Of a stretch of DNA of 64,000 nt, positions 15,747 through 24,308 are shown piece by piece; positions within the stretch are counted from its first letter, which is position 1, and each line of letters starts with the position of its first letter. The position numbers and the translations under genes were made by a program. The stretch spans positions 1 to 64,000 of the IMG/VR virus record IMGVR_UViG_3300025141_000055. One strand, written 5' to 3'. The notes below the pieces were generated by a model. It searched no databases. It had not been told where the DNA came from and saw only the letters and a list, made by a program, of their open reading frames with translations. This DNA is from a virus.

Positions 15747-17270
15747 ATGCCTAGTAGAGAAACCTTTGCGTATCGTCGAGCTCTGAAGCTCCGAGCAGCA
15801 AAGGCTATGGATCAGGAGACGGGTGTAATAGATAGTGTATTTAAAAGAGCGGCGGGAGACTTCCAGACTTTTTGTACCTTAATGGATAAAGCCCCAGCTC
15901 CTCATATGCTGGAGTGGCATAAGCATTTAATAACGGGAGAAGATTCCAAATACTTAGTAAATATAGCGGGACCTAATTTAGATATTCTGGCTCCTCGAGG
16001 CTCCGCGAAATCTACGGTTCTTAATCTCTTTACCGCGTGGGTTATTGGCACGCATACCACCGCAGGACTCCCCTTACAGATTATTTATTGTTCTTACAAT
16101 ATTGCCACCGCTATCCCTAAAAGCAGGATTATTAAACAGATTTTAGAATCAGCCACCTTTAAAAAGATCTTTCCTAAGTGCCAACTACGTCAAGGTATGC
16201 AGTCCGATATTGGGTGGAGTATTGATTTTGATTATGCAGGAATTAGTCGAGTGGGGGATGAAGAGTTTACGTTACGAGCCGCAGGTTTAAGAGGCTCTAT
16301 TACTTCTAAACGAGCCCACTTAGTCATCGTTGATGACCCTATTAAATCCAGTGCCGATATTAAAAACCCTTCGGTCAGGGAGGAGATGAATAATAACTGG
16401 AGTTCGGTTATTGCTCCCATTATCTTTGAGGGAGGTAGAGCGATGTGTCTAGGTACTCGATTCCATCCCTTGGATATTCATAAAACAATGTTTAACCCAA
16501 ATAAAGGGTGGAAGCAGGTAACGCAAGAAGCTATTACCTATGACGACAGTGGTGACCCTGTTTCTTACTGGCCCGAACAATGGAGTGTTCCTTACTTACT
16601 GGGGCAAAAAGAGTTGGATCCTGTGGCCTTTGCTTTCCAGTACCAACAGCAGCCAGTCATGACTTCAGACCTGGTTCTGTCTCCCGATTTACTAGTCAAA
16701 GGGGATGTAGTAACGGAATTTGATACCTTGGCGGTAGGCATTGATTTATCGGCTAGTAAAAACGAGACCTCGGATTACACGGCTTTTGTCTTAGGAGGAA
16801 GGCTCAAGGATAAGTACTACATCATTGACGCTCATCAGATGCGTTCGATAGGCAACCTGGAAAAAATTGATCTTCTGTGCAAGATGCTCCTTGAATGGGG
16901 AGTGTTAGAGGAGAACGAGGAAGGCCAGTATTTCCCCACTTACTCCACGTGCACCCTGGTTGTCGAGGCTGTGGCTTACCAGGCGTCCCTAGCTGCAGAC
17001 TTAAGAAGAGTGATGCTCAATGAATGGGGGTTAGCTAATATCCATATTCACGAGGTGAAGGGATTTAGAGGAGACAAGATTGCCCGTTTCCGCGGAACCC
17101 TCGGTGTTCTGGAGAATAAAAAAGTAGTGTTTAACCGGTATCGTAAGTTTGATCCTCTCTTTGACCAGCTAATTAATGTGGGTGCAACAGCTCATGATGA
17201 CCTTCTTGATGCTTACACATGGTTAATCACGTATCTGCAGCGCCGTGGAAACTTTCAGATGGAATACTGA
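15747..17270 (+). CDS. terL: terminase large subunit (ATPase-nuclease)
   Basis: 507 residues. Walker A APRGSAKST at residues 82-90 and Walker B HLVIVDDP near 190-197 mark the packaging ATPase. The RNase H-like nuclease follows, with GIDLSASKNETSDY near 331, VVEAVAYQ near 410 and AHDDLLDAY near 482, supplying the metal-binding acids. It pumps and cuts concatemeric DNA at the portal. No small terminase is recognised beside it. The last codons overlap the next glycosyltransferase (TGATG), an unusual partner for a terminase. Confidence 0.95.
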   Translation: MPSRETFAYRRALKLRAAKAMDQETGVIDSVFKRAAGDFQTFCTLMDKAPAPHMLEWHKHLITGEDSKYLVNIAGPNLDILAPRGSAKSTVLNLFTAWVIGTHTTAGLPLQIIYCSYNIATAIPKSRIIKQILESATFKKIFPKCQLRQGMQSDIGWSIDFDYAGISRVGDEEFTLRAAGLRGSITSKRAHLVIVDDPIKSSADIKNPSVREEMNNNWSSVIAPIIFEGGRAMCLGTRFHPLDIHKTMFNPNKGWKQVTQEAITYDDSGDPVSYWPEQWSVPYLLGQKELDPVAFAFQYQQQPVMTSDLVLSPDLLVKGDVVTEFDTLAVGIDLSASKNETSDYTAFVLGGRLKDKYYIIDAHQMRSIGNLEKIDLLCKMLLEWGVLEENEEGQYFPTYSTCTLVVEAVAYQASLAADLRRVMLNEWGLANIHIHEVKGFRGDKIARFRGTLGVLENKKVVFNRYRKFDPLFDQLINVGATAHDDLLDAYTWLITYLQRRGNFQMEY

Positions 17271-18145
17271 TGAGTTACAAATTCCTTATTTGTATTACAG
17301 CGCATAATCCTCTTCAAAGGTTTGATCCACTTCTTGCTGTTCTGGATGGATATTGGGGGCTACCTGGCCACAAGGATATTTATATATGGATAGATCATGA
17401 CCATCGACAGGATAAGGAGACCTTAGAAAGTCTCTTGGAACCTTATATAGACGAAATAAATTTGGAAGTGGTGGTTGCTCCTCCTGAGTTGACCGGTTAC
17501 ACCCTCACCTGGGCTCACAAACCATTTTTAAAGACCGCAATACAGAGTCATCACTACGATTTTTATATTTATACGGAAAACGACATGTTATTTAGACCTA
17601 CGCACTTCCATTATTGGCTGAAATATAAGGACAAACTAAAGGAACTGAATCTAGAGCCGGGTTTTTGTCGGTATGAGGCGTTGGGAGGGTTACGAGTTCC
17701 TTTTGATAACCATCGCCGTTGGTCCTTAACCAGAGCTACACCTAATGTTTGGGGGGAAATGGATTTTAAAGTCCGAACTTATCTCACTCCTCATGATGAG
17801 TTTGTCGGGTTCGCTGCCTTAGGTAACCCTTATATGGGGATGATGATCTTGGATCAGGAAATGGCCAATGAGTACATCACTACTAACAGTTTTGATCCTG
17901 TTAAAAGCTTTGAGATGACGAAATTTCGTTGTTGGCCGATTGCGGATAGAAGTTCCATGGGTATCGCGTTTGAAAATTTGCTCCCCGAACAAGATCATCG
18001 CCGGGTAGTACCCTTAGTTCGAGTAGGGGACACCATAGAAATTGCTTGGTGCGGCCTTATAGAACACCTTGACACTAGATATAGCGAAGAGATGCATCTC
18101 CGCGGTGAGGAATTATTAGATACAGAGGAATTTATTGTTCCCTAA
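17270..18145 (+). CDS. glycosyltransferase-like protein with DxD-type motif
   Basis: The start ATG 17270 overlaps the terminase stop (TGATG); upstream in-frame starts lie inside terL. 291 residues. FLICITAHN begins a GT-A-like fold, YTENDMLFRPTHF supplies the ExD/DxD-type motif (about residue 107), and a long RWSLTRATPNVWGEMDF region follows. No membrane segments. Translational coupling to terL suggests it works during particle assembly, for example on virion proteins. Exact family not recognised. Confidence 0.65.
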   Translation: MSYKFLICITAHNPLQRFDPLLAVLDGYWGLPGHKDIYIWIDHDHRQDKETLESLLEPYIDEINLEVVVAPPELTGYTLTWAHKPFLKTAIQSHHYDFYIYTENDMLFRPTHFHYWLKYKDKLKELNLEPGFCRYEALGGLRVPFDNHRRWSLTRATPNVWGEMDFKVRTYLTPHDEFVGFAALGNPYMGMMILDQEMANEYITTNSFDPVKSFEMTKFRCWPIADRSSMGIAFENLLPEQDHRRVVPLVRVGDTIEIAWCGLIEHLDTRYSEEMHLRGEELLDTEEFIVP

Positions 18146-18150
18146 ACCTC

Positions 18151-18372
18151 ATGAAAGACAATGTGAACCACCCTTCTCATTACACCTTTGGGGAAGTTGA
18201 GTGTATTGATGCTTTAAAGGCCTCTCTAGGATCTGAGGGGTTTAAAGGCTACTGTCGAGGCGCCTGTATTAAGTATTTATGGCGTGTAGACCATAAAAAC
18301 GGCGTGGAGGATCTTAAAAAGTGCGCTTGGTACCTACAAAAGCTCATCGAAATATCTGAGGAAGGAGGTTAG
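18151..18372 (+). CDS. DUF3310 family protein
   Basis: The 73 residues match the DUF3310 pattern well: NHPSHYTFGEVECIDALKA, FKGYCRGACIKYLWRVDHKN and GVEDLKKCAWYLQKL. Members are common in phages, sometimes fused to or annotated near nucleotide metabolism proteins; biochemical function is unknown. It lies five bases after the glycosyltransferase, in the terminase-portal interval. Confidence 0.85.
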   Translation: MKDNVNHPSHYTFGEVECIDALKASLGSEGFKGYCRGACIKYLWRVDHKNGVEDLKKCAWYLQKLIEISEEGG

Positions 18373-18395
18373 ACTGGCAGAGAGCTTCTTTAACT

Positions 18396-18689
18396 ATGGA
18401 TATTAGAGCCTTCGGGTCGGTTTACGGGCAAACGGCGGTACTTCCTTATGCCAGCGGTGTTTCTGTGACCTTTGATGGGAATCATATTCCCTCCCCTAGT
18501 GGTTTTGCGGCCTGTAGAGGGCTGTTCGTAGAGAAGAGGTCGACGGGGGAAGGTTATTTAACCGTTCAGTTCTCAGATGGGCAGTCTCAATGGATAACTT
18601 TGAATGAATTAACGGGCAATACGGTTCTTCCTTTTTCTATTAACGCTATTGCAAGCGGCACCTTAGAGAGTTGTGTAGTTCTTTTCTAA
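18396..18689 (+). CDS. small beta-rich virion-like protein
   Basis: ATG 18396, 97 residues, rich in Gly, Ser, Val and Thr with alternating hydrophobics. It looks like a single beta-sandwich decoration or spike protein; it is adjacent (no gap) to the next gene at 18690. No family recognised. The role is inferred from composition and from lying between terminase and portal. Confidence 0.6.
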   Translation: MDIRAFGSVYGQTAVLPYASGVSVTFDGNHIPSPSGFAACRGLFVEKRSTGEGYLTVQFSDGQSQWITLNELTGNTVLPFSINAIASGTLESCVVLF

Positions 18690-19007
18690 ATGAACCCCTT
18701 CGAATTTGACGCAGCTAGGTTTTCTCACCGTTATCGGGCTCAAATGGGAGCGGCTAACAATCAAGCCCGTGCTGATCAAAGTGCTGACTCAGCTTTCTCA
18801 GAATTAATGAGTGACGATCAGCGTTCAATGATTGGGGCCCCTTTACCCCAGGCAGCAGCGGCGCCTGGTGACCAATATGATGGTTTTAATGAAGAGGTAG
18901 GAGCCATACAGGCTATAAACGCCGAAAATATTGCTACTCGCGCCAAGCGTCGTGCTCAAAAGTACTTAAGAAATGGGGATTCGGTTACTATGATGCCAGT
19001 TGCTTAG
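18690..19007 (+). CDS. Ala/Gln-rich hypothetical protein
   Basis: ATG 18690 follows directly on the preceding stop. 105 residues, helical, rich in Ala, Gln, Arg and Asp, with a basic ATRAKRRAQKYLR stretch near the C-terminus. Possibly a small virion or assembly protein; nothing more specific is visible. Confidence 0.55.
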   Translation: MNPFEFDAARFSHRYRAQMGAANNQARADQSADSAFSELMSDDQRSMIGAPLPQAAAAPGDQYDGFNEEVGAIQAINAENIATRAKRRAQKYLRNGDSVTMMPVA

Positions 19008-19016
19008 TCTTTCTCC

Positions 19017-19829
19017 GTGCTGATCGATACTTTTCCGTATTTCAACGAAAAAGAACTGTTGGAACTACGTATTCGCACTTTAGAGGACCATGTAGATGGT
19101 TTTCTCATAACTGATGCTAATTACACCCACAGGGGAGAGCCCAAACCCTTTACATGCGTCGAAACCCTTAAAGAACTAGGGATTAGTGACGAAAATGTGC
19201 AAGTTCTGCATGTTGAGTTACCTAGTTATAAGGATGCTCCGGATCCTTGGGTTCGTGAGAGGGGGCAACGGGACGCCATCGGGGTCGGCCTTCATATGTT
19301 GCAAGATGACACGGTCTTTATCTGTTCCGACTGTGATGAGATAGCTAATCCCGATAAATTTCCGGAACTCTTAGAGGCTGTGGAACGTGAAAAAGAAAAA
19401 ATTGTTCGTTTGTCGATGTCCATGCACTATGGTCGCGGCGATCGTCAATTAATTTCTGATAAAGGAGAACTTTTTGATTGGCGTTGCGGAGTAGTTAGTA
19501 CCGTTGGTCAATTAAAGGATCAAGGGACGCTCTCTGCGATGAGGGCCAGTCAAGACAATTATTATTTTGGAGAAAGAGATGCGGGCTGGCACTTGAGTTG
19601 GATGGGGGATGCGGATAAACGCAAGACAAAGTTGCGCTCGATTGCCGAGTACTACATCTGGGATAAGCCTGAGGTACAAAAGTTATGTGAGGATTTTGTT
19701 CCCGAGGAAGGTAAAACCGACATGTTGGGACGTGAGGATCATCTGCTTACTTCGTACCCTGTCGAAGATTTACCAGAAGGAGCGGTTAAACTGGAGAGAG
19801 TAAGAAGGTATCTGTTCTCTGATGGCTAG
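19017..19829 (+). CDS. GT17-family glycosyltransferase (MGAT3-like)
   Basis: GTG 19017. 270 residues with the family's opening DTFPYFNEKELLELRIRTL, the ITDANYTHRGEPKP loop, the metal motif ICSDCDEIANPD (about residue 100) and GWHLSWMG near residue 197. This matches GT17 enzymes related to beta-1,4-N-acetylglucosaminyltransferase III, which are found in some large phages. Acceptor unknown. Its stop overlaps the start of the basic small gene at 19822. It sits between terminase and portal, supporting a virion-glycosylation role (inference). Confidence 0.8.
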   Translation: MLIDTFPYFNEKELLELRIRTLEDHVDGFLITDANYTHRGEPKPFTCVETLKELGISDENVQVLHVELPSYKDAPDPWVRERGQRDAIGVGLHMLQDDTVFICSDCDEIANPDKFPELLEAVEREKEKIVRLSMSMHYGRGDRQLISDKGELFDWRCGVVSTVGQLKDQGTLSAMRASQDNYYFGERDAGWHLSWMGDADKRKTKLRSIAEYYIWDKPEVQKLCEDFVPEEGKTDMLGREDHLLTSYPVEDLPEGAVKLERVRRYLFSDG

Positions 19830-19977
19830 TAAAATGCCAGCTGAGGTTTTGGCGAACTTTCAAAAAGATCGTGACAACACCAAAGCTCCGAGTGGCGACG
19901 AATTAACTGGTAGAGCCAAGTCCGCCACTCGCAAACGTGCCTTGGCTAAGGCGCGTAAGGTAAAGCAGGCAAAATAG
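19822..19977 (+). CDS. 51-residue Lys/Arg-rich protein
   Basis: ATG 19822 overlaps the GT17 stop by eight bases. Polar N-terminus and strongly basic C-terminus (RAKSATRKRALAKARKVKQA). Likely nucleic-acid binding or a portal-proximal minor component; lies 29 bp before the portal gene. Confidence 0.6.
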   Translation: MASKMPAEVLANFQKDRDNTKAPSGDELTGRAKSATRKRALAKARKVKQAK

Positions 19978-20006
19978 TCTCTTAGGAACATCCTCACTCA
20001 ACGAAT

Positions 20007-22247
20007 ATGTCATCGGCCTCCGAAACACGATCTCAGTTTACCGAAATTCTGGAGGCCGCCCGCACTCAGGATCGGAGCAACCAATCCTCCACGATGGTGG
20101 TGTTGAGTCACCTTCAGCAGATGACTCTTTTGATGATCAAGAAAGGGTTAACTTTTTATTGTGATCAGGATACTTATAGAAGCCGCACTTCTTTCCTAAA
20201 TGATGTTATTGCCCTCAATAAACTAGATATTCGCTTTCCCGCGATAATTAGAAATTATCTTATTGATGGGTGCGGGCTTTTTTATTTTCGGCCTGACCCG
20301 AAGCTTAAGTATCAAATTTACTTCTTTACCAAAAACCAATATAGGGTTTATCACGATGTTAATGGCAATGTTGAAGAAGTTGTCATTCTTTATAGCTATA
20401 AAGTCAAACAAGGAGGGTTGGGCCTCCCAAGTAATAGCTTTGGACAGAATAAACGCTATGTTCGCTTAACAATTACGGCTGACGAGATTAGTGAGATAGA
20501 GACTGATACGGAATTAAGCTTTGATCTTGAACCAGGCGCAGGTATTATGCCCGGGAGTAGAAAACCTAATAGCTTAGGGTTTATTCCGGCGGTCGAGGTT
20601 CTCAATAAGCCTAATGCGAGTGGGACAGAGGGCGAAGGTGAGTTTGATCCGTTTATGGAACAAATTGTTCTTCATAATCAACTAACGAAGAATATTGCTA
20701 AAAATATTGAATTCTTTGGTAACCCTACCCTTATTAGTTCCCGTCCTCGGAGTGATTTAGTCGAAGCTAATGATACACAGAGTACTTTCCGCCCAACGAT
20801 TAGTAGTCAGAGTGGATTCTCCGGGTTAGATCAACCATCTACACGAGTTGCCGAGCCTTTTGGGGCCGGCATGGGTAGTGGCTTGAGGGTACCTCGCATA
20901 ATTGCCAATGTGGAGCCTTCTGACCGAGTTGGTTATATGACTCCCGATCCCGTAAACGGGGATATGAATAGGTATACCTTATTGCTACGGGAAGAAATCC
21001 GAACCGCGTTAGGCGGCGTGGATGAGATATCTATCTCTGCGGGTGCGACCGCCACGGAAATTAAAGGCTTAATGGGTAGAGCCCAAGCCACGGCTCTTCG
21101 AAAGAATAAAAGTTTTCTTTCTTATGGGTTTAATCGACTTTTAGAGATGATGCTTTATCACCAAGAGGTGATTTTCCGCGACTCTTTTATTATGGCTACC
21201 GATATGAAGGAGCCTAAACCACCGGAAGAGCAAACCGAAGAGTCCATAGAGAAATACCAGCGTGCGGTCTTTAAGTTTGAGGCCAAGTTAGACGCAGGTA
21301 TGAAGACGGCCTTAGCGGAGAATAAAGTCCCCCGGGGGGTTGTGGGGCTCCCTGAGGATGGTGATCGGGAAGTTGAGTACCGTTATCAAGGGGATGTTTA
21401 TGAGGACACAGCCTATGACATCAATCAAAAATCTATTGTGGTGAGGAACTTACAAGAACTTGGGGTAGATAGTATTGAAGCCCTTAAGTTTCTTTTCCCA
21501 GAGAAGACAGACTCTGAACGAGCAGAGATGTTGAAAGGATTTCCATTTCGTATGGTGCAGCAAACACAGTCTGCAATGCAACAATTCCTGGTATTATTAA
21601 CTCAGATGTTGCAGTCTCCGCATCCTCTTGCGCCTAATCAACCCCTTGCGGCTGATCCTAGACTAAACATCACTCCGCTCCTATATAGGACATTCGATCA
21701 CTTAGCGGAAGAATTAACTTACTCAGGTAGCTATGAGCCAGCAGATCCAAGTTTCGACCCAGAGCCAGGACTCCCAGGCGGCACCGGCGCCGGTAGCTTC
21801 GGATCCACAGGTCTCAACAACCGCCTATCCCCAGTGGGTGGCACAAGCAGCTACCCCGGTGGTAGCTTCGGCACCTACGCAGCCCTTGCCACCCCAGGTG
21901 ACTCCGGCTACGGCCCCTTCTATCAGCGCCCCGTCCAGCCTGTCAACGTCGCCATCGACCCCGTCCAATCCATGGGAGTCGGCGATGGGCTCCTTAGAGA
22001 GGATAATCGGGCAGGTGAACTCGCAGTCCCTCAGCCAGGGTCTACAGTCGCCCTCGACAGGGCCGGTCCAACCCGTTACAACACAGCCCAGTCAGCCTTC
22101 ACAGGTCCAGCCTTGGGCTTACCAGGTGCCCCAGGTAGCCCCGACATTAACTACCAACGTCTTACCGACCCAGACTGGCTCTCAAACTTCTACGGCGACC
22201 CAACCGAAGGAAAGCGGTCTAACAAACGTAAGCAGAGACGTAGTTAA
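20007..22247 (+). CDS. portal protein with long C-terminal extension
   Basis: 746 residues. The core has the usual portal features, including FIPAVEVLNKP, a wing/stem region, and LREEIRTALGG followed by an SISAGATATEIKG block before a long helix (ATALRKNKSFL). It forms the dodecameric ring at the packaging vertex and binds terminase. After about residue 570 the sequence turns Gly/Pro/Ser-rich and disordered-looking. These last 172 codons overlap the N-terminus of the scaffold-position gene in the +1 frame. Codons there end mostly in C, unlike the AT-ending codons elsewhere in the gene. Confidence 0.9.
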   Translation: MSSASETRSQFTEILEAARTQDRSNQSSTMVVLSHLQQMTLLMIKKGLTFYCDQDTYRSRTSFLNDVIALNKLDIRFPAIIRNYLIDGCGLFYFRPDPKLKYQIYFFTKNQYRVYHDVNGNVEEVVILYSYKVKQGGLGLPSNSFGQNKRYVRLTITADEISEIETDTELSFDLEPGAGIMPGSRKPNSLGFIPAVEVLNKPNASGTEGEGEFDPFMEQIVLHNQLTKNIAKNIEFFGNPTLISSRPRSDLVEANDTQSTFRPTISSQSGFSGLDQPSTRVAEPFGAGMGSGLRVPRIIANVEPSDRVGYMTPDPVNGDMNRYTLLLREEIRTALGGVDEISISAGATATEIKGLMGRAQATALRKNKSFLSYGFNRLLEMMLYHQEVIFRDSFIMATDMKEPKPPEEQTEESIEKYQRAVFKFEAKLDAGMKTALAENKVPRGVVGLPEDGDREVEYRYQGDVYEDTAYDINQKSIVVRNLQELGVDSIEALKFLFPEKTDSERAEMLKGFPFRMVQQTQSAMQQFLVLLTQMLQSPHPLAPNQPLAADPRLNITPLLYRTFDHLAEELTYSGSYEPADPSFDPEPGLPGGTGAGSFGSTGLNNRLSPVGGTSSYPGGSFGTYAALATPGDSGYGPFYQRPVQPVNVAIDPVQSMGVGDGLLREDNRAGELAVPQPGSTVALDRAGPTRYNTAQSAFTGPALGLPGAPGSPDINYQRLTDPDWLSNFYGDPTEGKRSNKRKQRRS

Positions 22248-22695
22248 TCATTTTGGTATAGAAGCTCCCGGTATTCTTAATCAGTATTCATGTGCTCTCG
22301 AGGACATGTTGATTGAGAACGCTGGCAAGTTGGATCAGTTATCGCAGCGTTCTTCTGCAATGGAGACAATCCTAACTAATCCTGATCACCTCGCTAACTA
22401 CACTGATAAGTTCTTTACTGACATTGTCCCAGTGGATATTGATGGTACCGCCGGTGTAGCTCATGAAGCTGCCCAAGCTCCTCTTCCTCAACAGCCTGCT
22501 CAGGAATATCAGCCTACGTATGATATGCCTGCTGTACCTGCTGCTGGGGGTGGACAGATTGCTAACAACCCCGCCCATACTTGGGAACATTTCGGGAACG
22601 TCATGGATAGGTCCCCCCAGAATGCATGGAAGTATTTGAGTCAAATGAGCCCAGAGGCCATGCGTAGCAAGCTTCTCTTTATGGATGGAGCTTGA
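21733..22695 (+). CDS. putative scaffold / prohead core protein, overprinted on portal
   Basis: 320 residues, ATG 21733 in the +1 frame relative to portal. The N-terminal 170 residues are Gln/Ser/Pro/Thr/Ala-rich and disordered. The C-terminal 150 residues are acidic and helical (DVVNHFGIEAPGILNQY, ALEDMLIENAGKLDQL) and end AMRSKLLFMDGA. A disordered acid/polar protein between portal and capsid genes is the usual place and look of a scaffold. No protease motif is seen. A strong terminator follows at 22716. The scaffold call is inference. Confidence 0.75.
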   Translation: MSQQIQVSTQSQDSQAAPAPVASDPQVSTTAYPQWVAQAATPVVASAPTQPLPPQVTPATAPSISAPSSLSTSPSTPSNPWESAMGSLERIIGQVNSQSLSQGLQSPSTGPVQPVTTQPSQPSQVQPWAYQVPQVAPTLTTNVLPTQTGSQTSTATQPKESGLTNVSRDVVNHFGIEAPGILNQYSCALEDMLIENAGKLDQLSQRSSAMETILTNPDHLANYTDKFFTDIVPVDIDGTAGVAHEAAQAPLPQQPAQEYQPTYDMPAVPAAGGGQIANNPAHTWEHFGNVMDRSPQNAWKYLSQMSPEAMRSKLLFMDGA

Positions 22696-22715
22696 TAAGA
22701 ATTTAAAACCTCCTT

Positions 22716-22746
22716 ACCCTCCTCTCTAAAGGGGAGGGTTTTTTTT
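22716..22746 (+). terminator. rho-independent terminator after scaffold gene
   Basis: ACCCTCC pairs with GGAGGGT around a 10-base loop and is followed by eight T. It separates the terminase-portal-scaffold run from the following small genes. Confidence 0.85.
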
Positions 22747-22775
22747 GCTAGGCTATAAATGGTTACTTAGTGATT

Positions 22776-22952
22776 ATGAAAGCTCTCGGCACTCTTAGAC
22801 GTAAACCAGCTATTGAGAAGGATACTTCTTCGAGTAGCTCCAGCTCTGACAATAGTTCGTCTTCGTCTTCGTCTTCGTCTCCCTCCTCTTCTTCTTCCTC
22901 TTCATCAGCCTCCTCTTCATCATCTGGTTCGAGTAGTGATGTTAATCTCTAG
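22776..22952 (+). CDS. poly-serine protein
   Basis: ATG 22776. 58 residues, of which 32 are serine in runs of 7, 9, 8, 5 and 3 broken by DN, P, A and G. A basic N-terminus (MKALGTLRRKPAIEKDT) precedes them. The codons are mixed (TCT, TCG, TCC, TCA, AGT, AGC) with a short TCGTCT hexanucleotide repeat, so the run is not only microsatellite slippage. It lies between a strong terminator and a membrane microprotein. A heavily O-modified or phosphorylated tail is conceivable given the glycosyltransferases here; that is speculation. Confidence 0.55.
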   Translation: MKALGTLRRKPAIEKDTSSSSSSSDNSSSSSSSSSPSSSSSSSSASSSSSGSSSDVNL

Positions 22953-22958
22953 TAATTT

Positions 22959-23102
22959 ATGGTGATATCCCCTCATCAAATCAAGTCCTCTTGGTATTAC
23001 ATCTTCTGGGGGCTGATGTCTTTAGCAGTGGTGGGCGGACAGTTATATGTGGGCTTAGGTTATCGAATGATGGCTAAAGCTCTTTTATCAATTTCTTTGT
23101 AG
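22959..23102 (+). CDS. 47-residue membrane protein (cyanophage-type)
   Basis: ATG 22959. A short amphipathic N-terminus (MVISPHQIKSSWYY) then one membrane helix (IFWGLMSLAVVGGQLYVG) and YRMMAKALLSI. I recall close relatives in many marine cyanophage genomes as an uncharacterised small protein (memory, unchecked). Its 3' end overlaps the end of the minus gene at 23088 by 15 bp. Possibly holin-associated. Confidence 0.75.
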   Translation: MVISPHQIKSSWYYIFWGLMSLAVVGGQLYVGLGYRMMAKALLSISL

Positions 23103-23321
23103 GCTTACTTGATCGAGTTTATTCTCGATTCTAATCATGTGAGCTTCCATCCGATCGAGAGCAGCCGTTAGTTCACCACGTGGTACATATTTTTCCGCCA
23201 CTCTTACTTCTATGCGATCAATTCGCGAATCCATATCAGATATACGGGTGTTAGCGCGGCTAAACATAGCTGCTAGTGCTGTTAAGGACGCAAGAGAAAC
23301 AGCAACCGTCGCTTCAACCAT
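23088..23321 (-). CDS. membrane-anchored coiled-coil protein
   Basis: 77 residues, ATG at 23321. A hydrophobic N-terminus (VAVSLASLTALAAMFS, about residues 6-21) is followed by a coiled coil with regular heptads (SRIDRIEVRVAEKYVPRGEL, LDRMEAHMIRIENKLDQV). This anchor-plus-coil layout resembles holin- or spanin-like accessory proteins, but no class can be fixed. Isolated minus gene between two plus-strand virion blocks. Confidence 0.65.
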   Translation of the reverse strand: MVEATVAVSLASLTALAAMFSRANTRISDMDSRIDRIEVRVAEKYVPRGELTAALDRMEAHMIRIENKLDQVSLQRN

Positions 23322-23395
23322 TAGAAAACACTCTCCCTCTTTTTAATTTTAGTCTAGAAAGAAGGTGGGTAAAATAGAGAAAAAAGAGGAAAGCT

Positions 23396-24226
23396 ATGGC
23401 GGGACCTTCGATAGCTCAAACTAATTGGAGGTACGACGAAAGCGTCTACCACAAGATTCAATCCGGACCTCAACGGACTGGAAGCAATCTTGATCTGACC
23501 GATACCTATATTGTGATTTCGAGTGGCTACACGCCACCTTCCGGGATATGGCCCCAACAATCTTTTTATGGGGTAAATGATCTGGGAGCTGACTTCGGTA
23601 AATATCCCATCGTTACGAACATTAGTGGCTTTCTGGATAAGGATTGGCGTTTTGTTCCTCCCCCCACCTCAGGGTACTGGACAAATTATGAGGGCTCTGA
23701 TATTCGGGGCTCGGGTTTACTCAGTGCTTACGAAGGGTTTAGGTACAGCTCTAATGTCCACACTGCTAACGCGAATGTACAAGGAGCCCTCGGACCTCAG
23801 CCAGGTCTAAAAGAGATTGGGGCTTATACCTGGTTTGGTTCTAATGTTCCCGATAATCAGAACTACTCCCCTTTCAATACACCCGAGGGCAATACCAGTG
23901 CTTCCGACGGGGGAGGTATTACAGGAGGGCCTGGAACTTACGAGAGGGTTAAGACCCCTATGCTTACTAATCCCACGCAGGATGCGTCAGGGGATAGAGC
24001 AGCGTGGCGATACAACTATCCCGTTTATTGCAAAACATATGCTGAAGCATCGCGATCCACTAAACCCGGACAGATGGCAACAGTCACACGTGATAGTTAT
24101 CGGGGTAGATCTACGCGTTATGTAATGAATTACGGTTCTATGTATGGCAAGTTAGGGGAAGGTATAAGGAACATAGTGCGCTCCTATAGCACTACAGTTA
24201 ATAGTTCAAACCAAAAAGGGGTGTAA
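23396..24226 (+). CDS. virion structural protein, unknown
   Basis: ATG 23396, 276 residues, GAGGAAAGCT upstream. Rich in Tyr, Gly, Ser, Asn and Thr with many WR/WT/YW motifs and few charges, as in beta-rich virion proteins. Located immediately before the major capsid gene. Could be a minor capsid or head-fibre protein; no family recognised. Confidence 0.65.
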   Translation: MAGPSIAQTNWRYDESVYHKIQSGPQRTGSNLDLTDTYIVISSGYTPPSGIWPQQSFYGVNDLGADFGKYPIVTNISGFLDKDWRFVPPPTSGYWTNYEGSDIRGSGLLSAYEGFRYSSNVHTANANVQGALGPQPGLKEIGAYTWFGSNVPDNQNYSPFNTPEGNTSASDGGGITGGPGTYERVKTPMLTNPTQDASGDRAAWRYNYPVYCKTYAEASRSTKPGQMATVTRDSYRGRSTRYVMNYGSMYGKLGEGIRNIVRSYSTTVNSSNQKGV

Positions 24227-24308
24227 CCGCTATTAACGCGACACCACACAGTTAATATACCTAGACAAAGCCTAGAATTGTCCCTGTAGTTTCTTTGGAA
24301 TCTTATCT

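Noticed and set aside
23354-23560. Minus-strand frame opposite 23396-24226
   Set aside because: Shadow of the plus-strand structural gene, with a low-complexity basic/hydrophobic translation.
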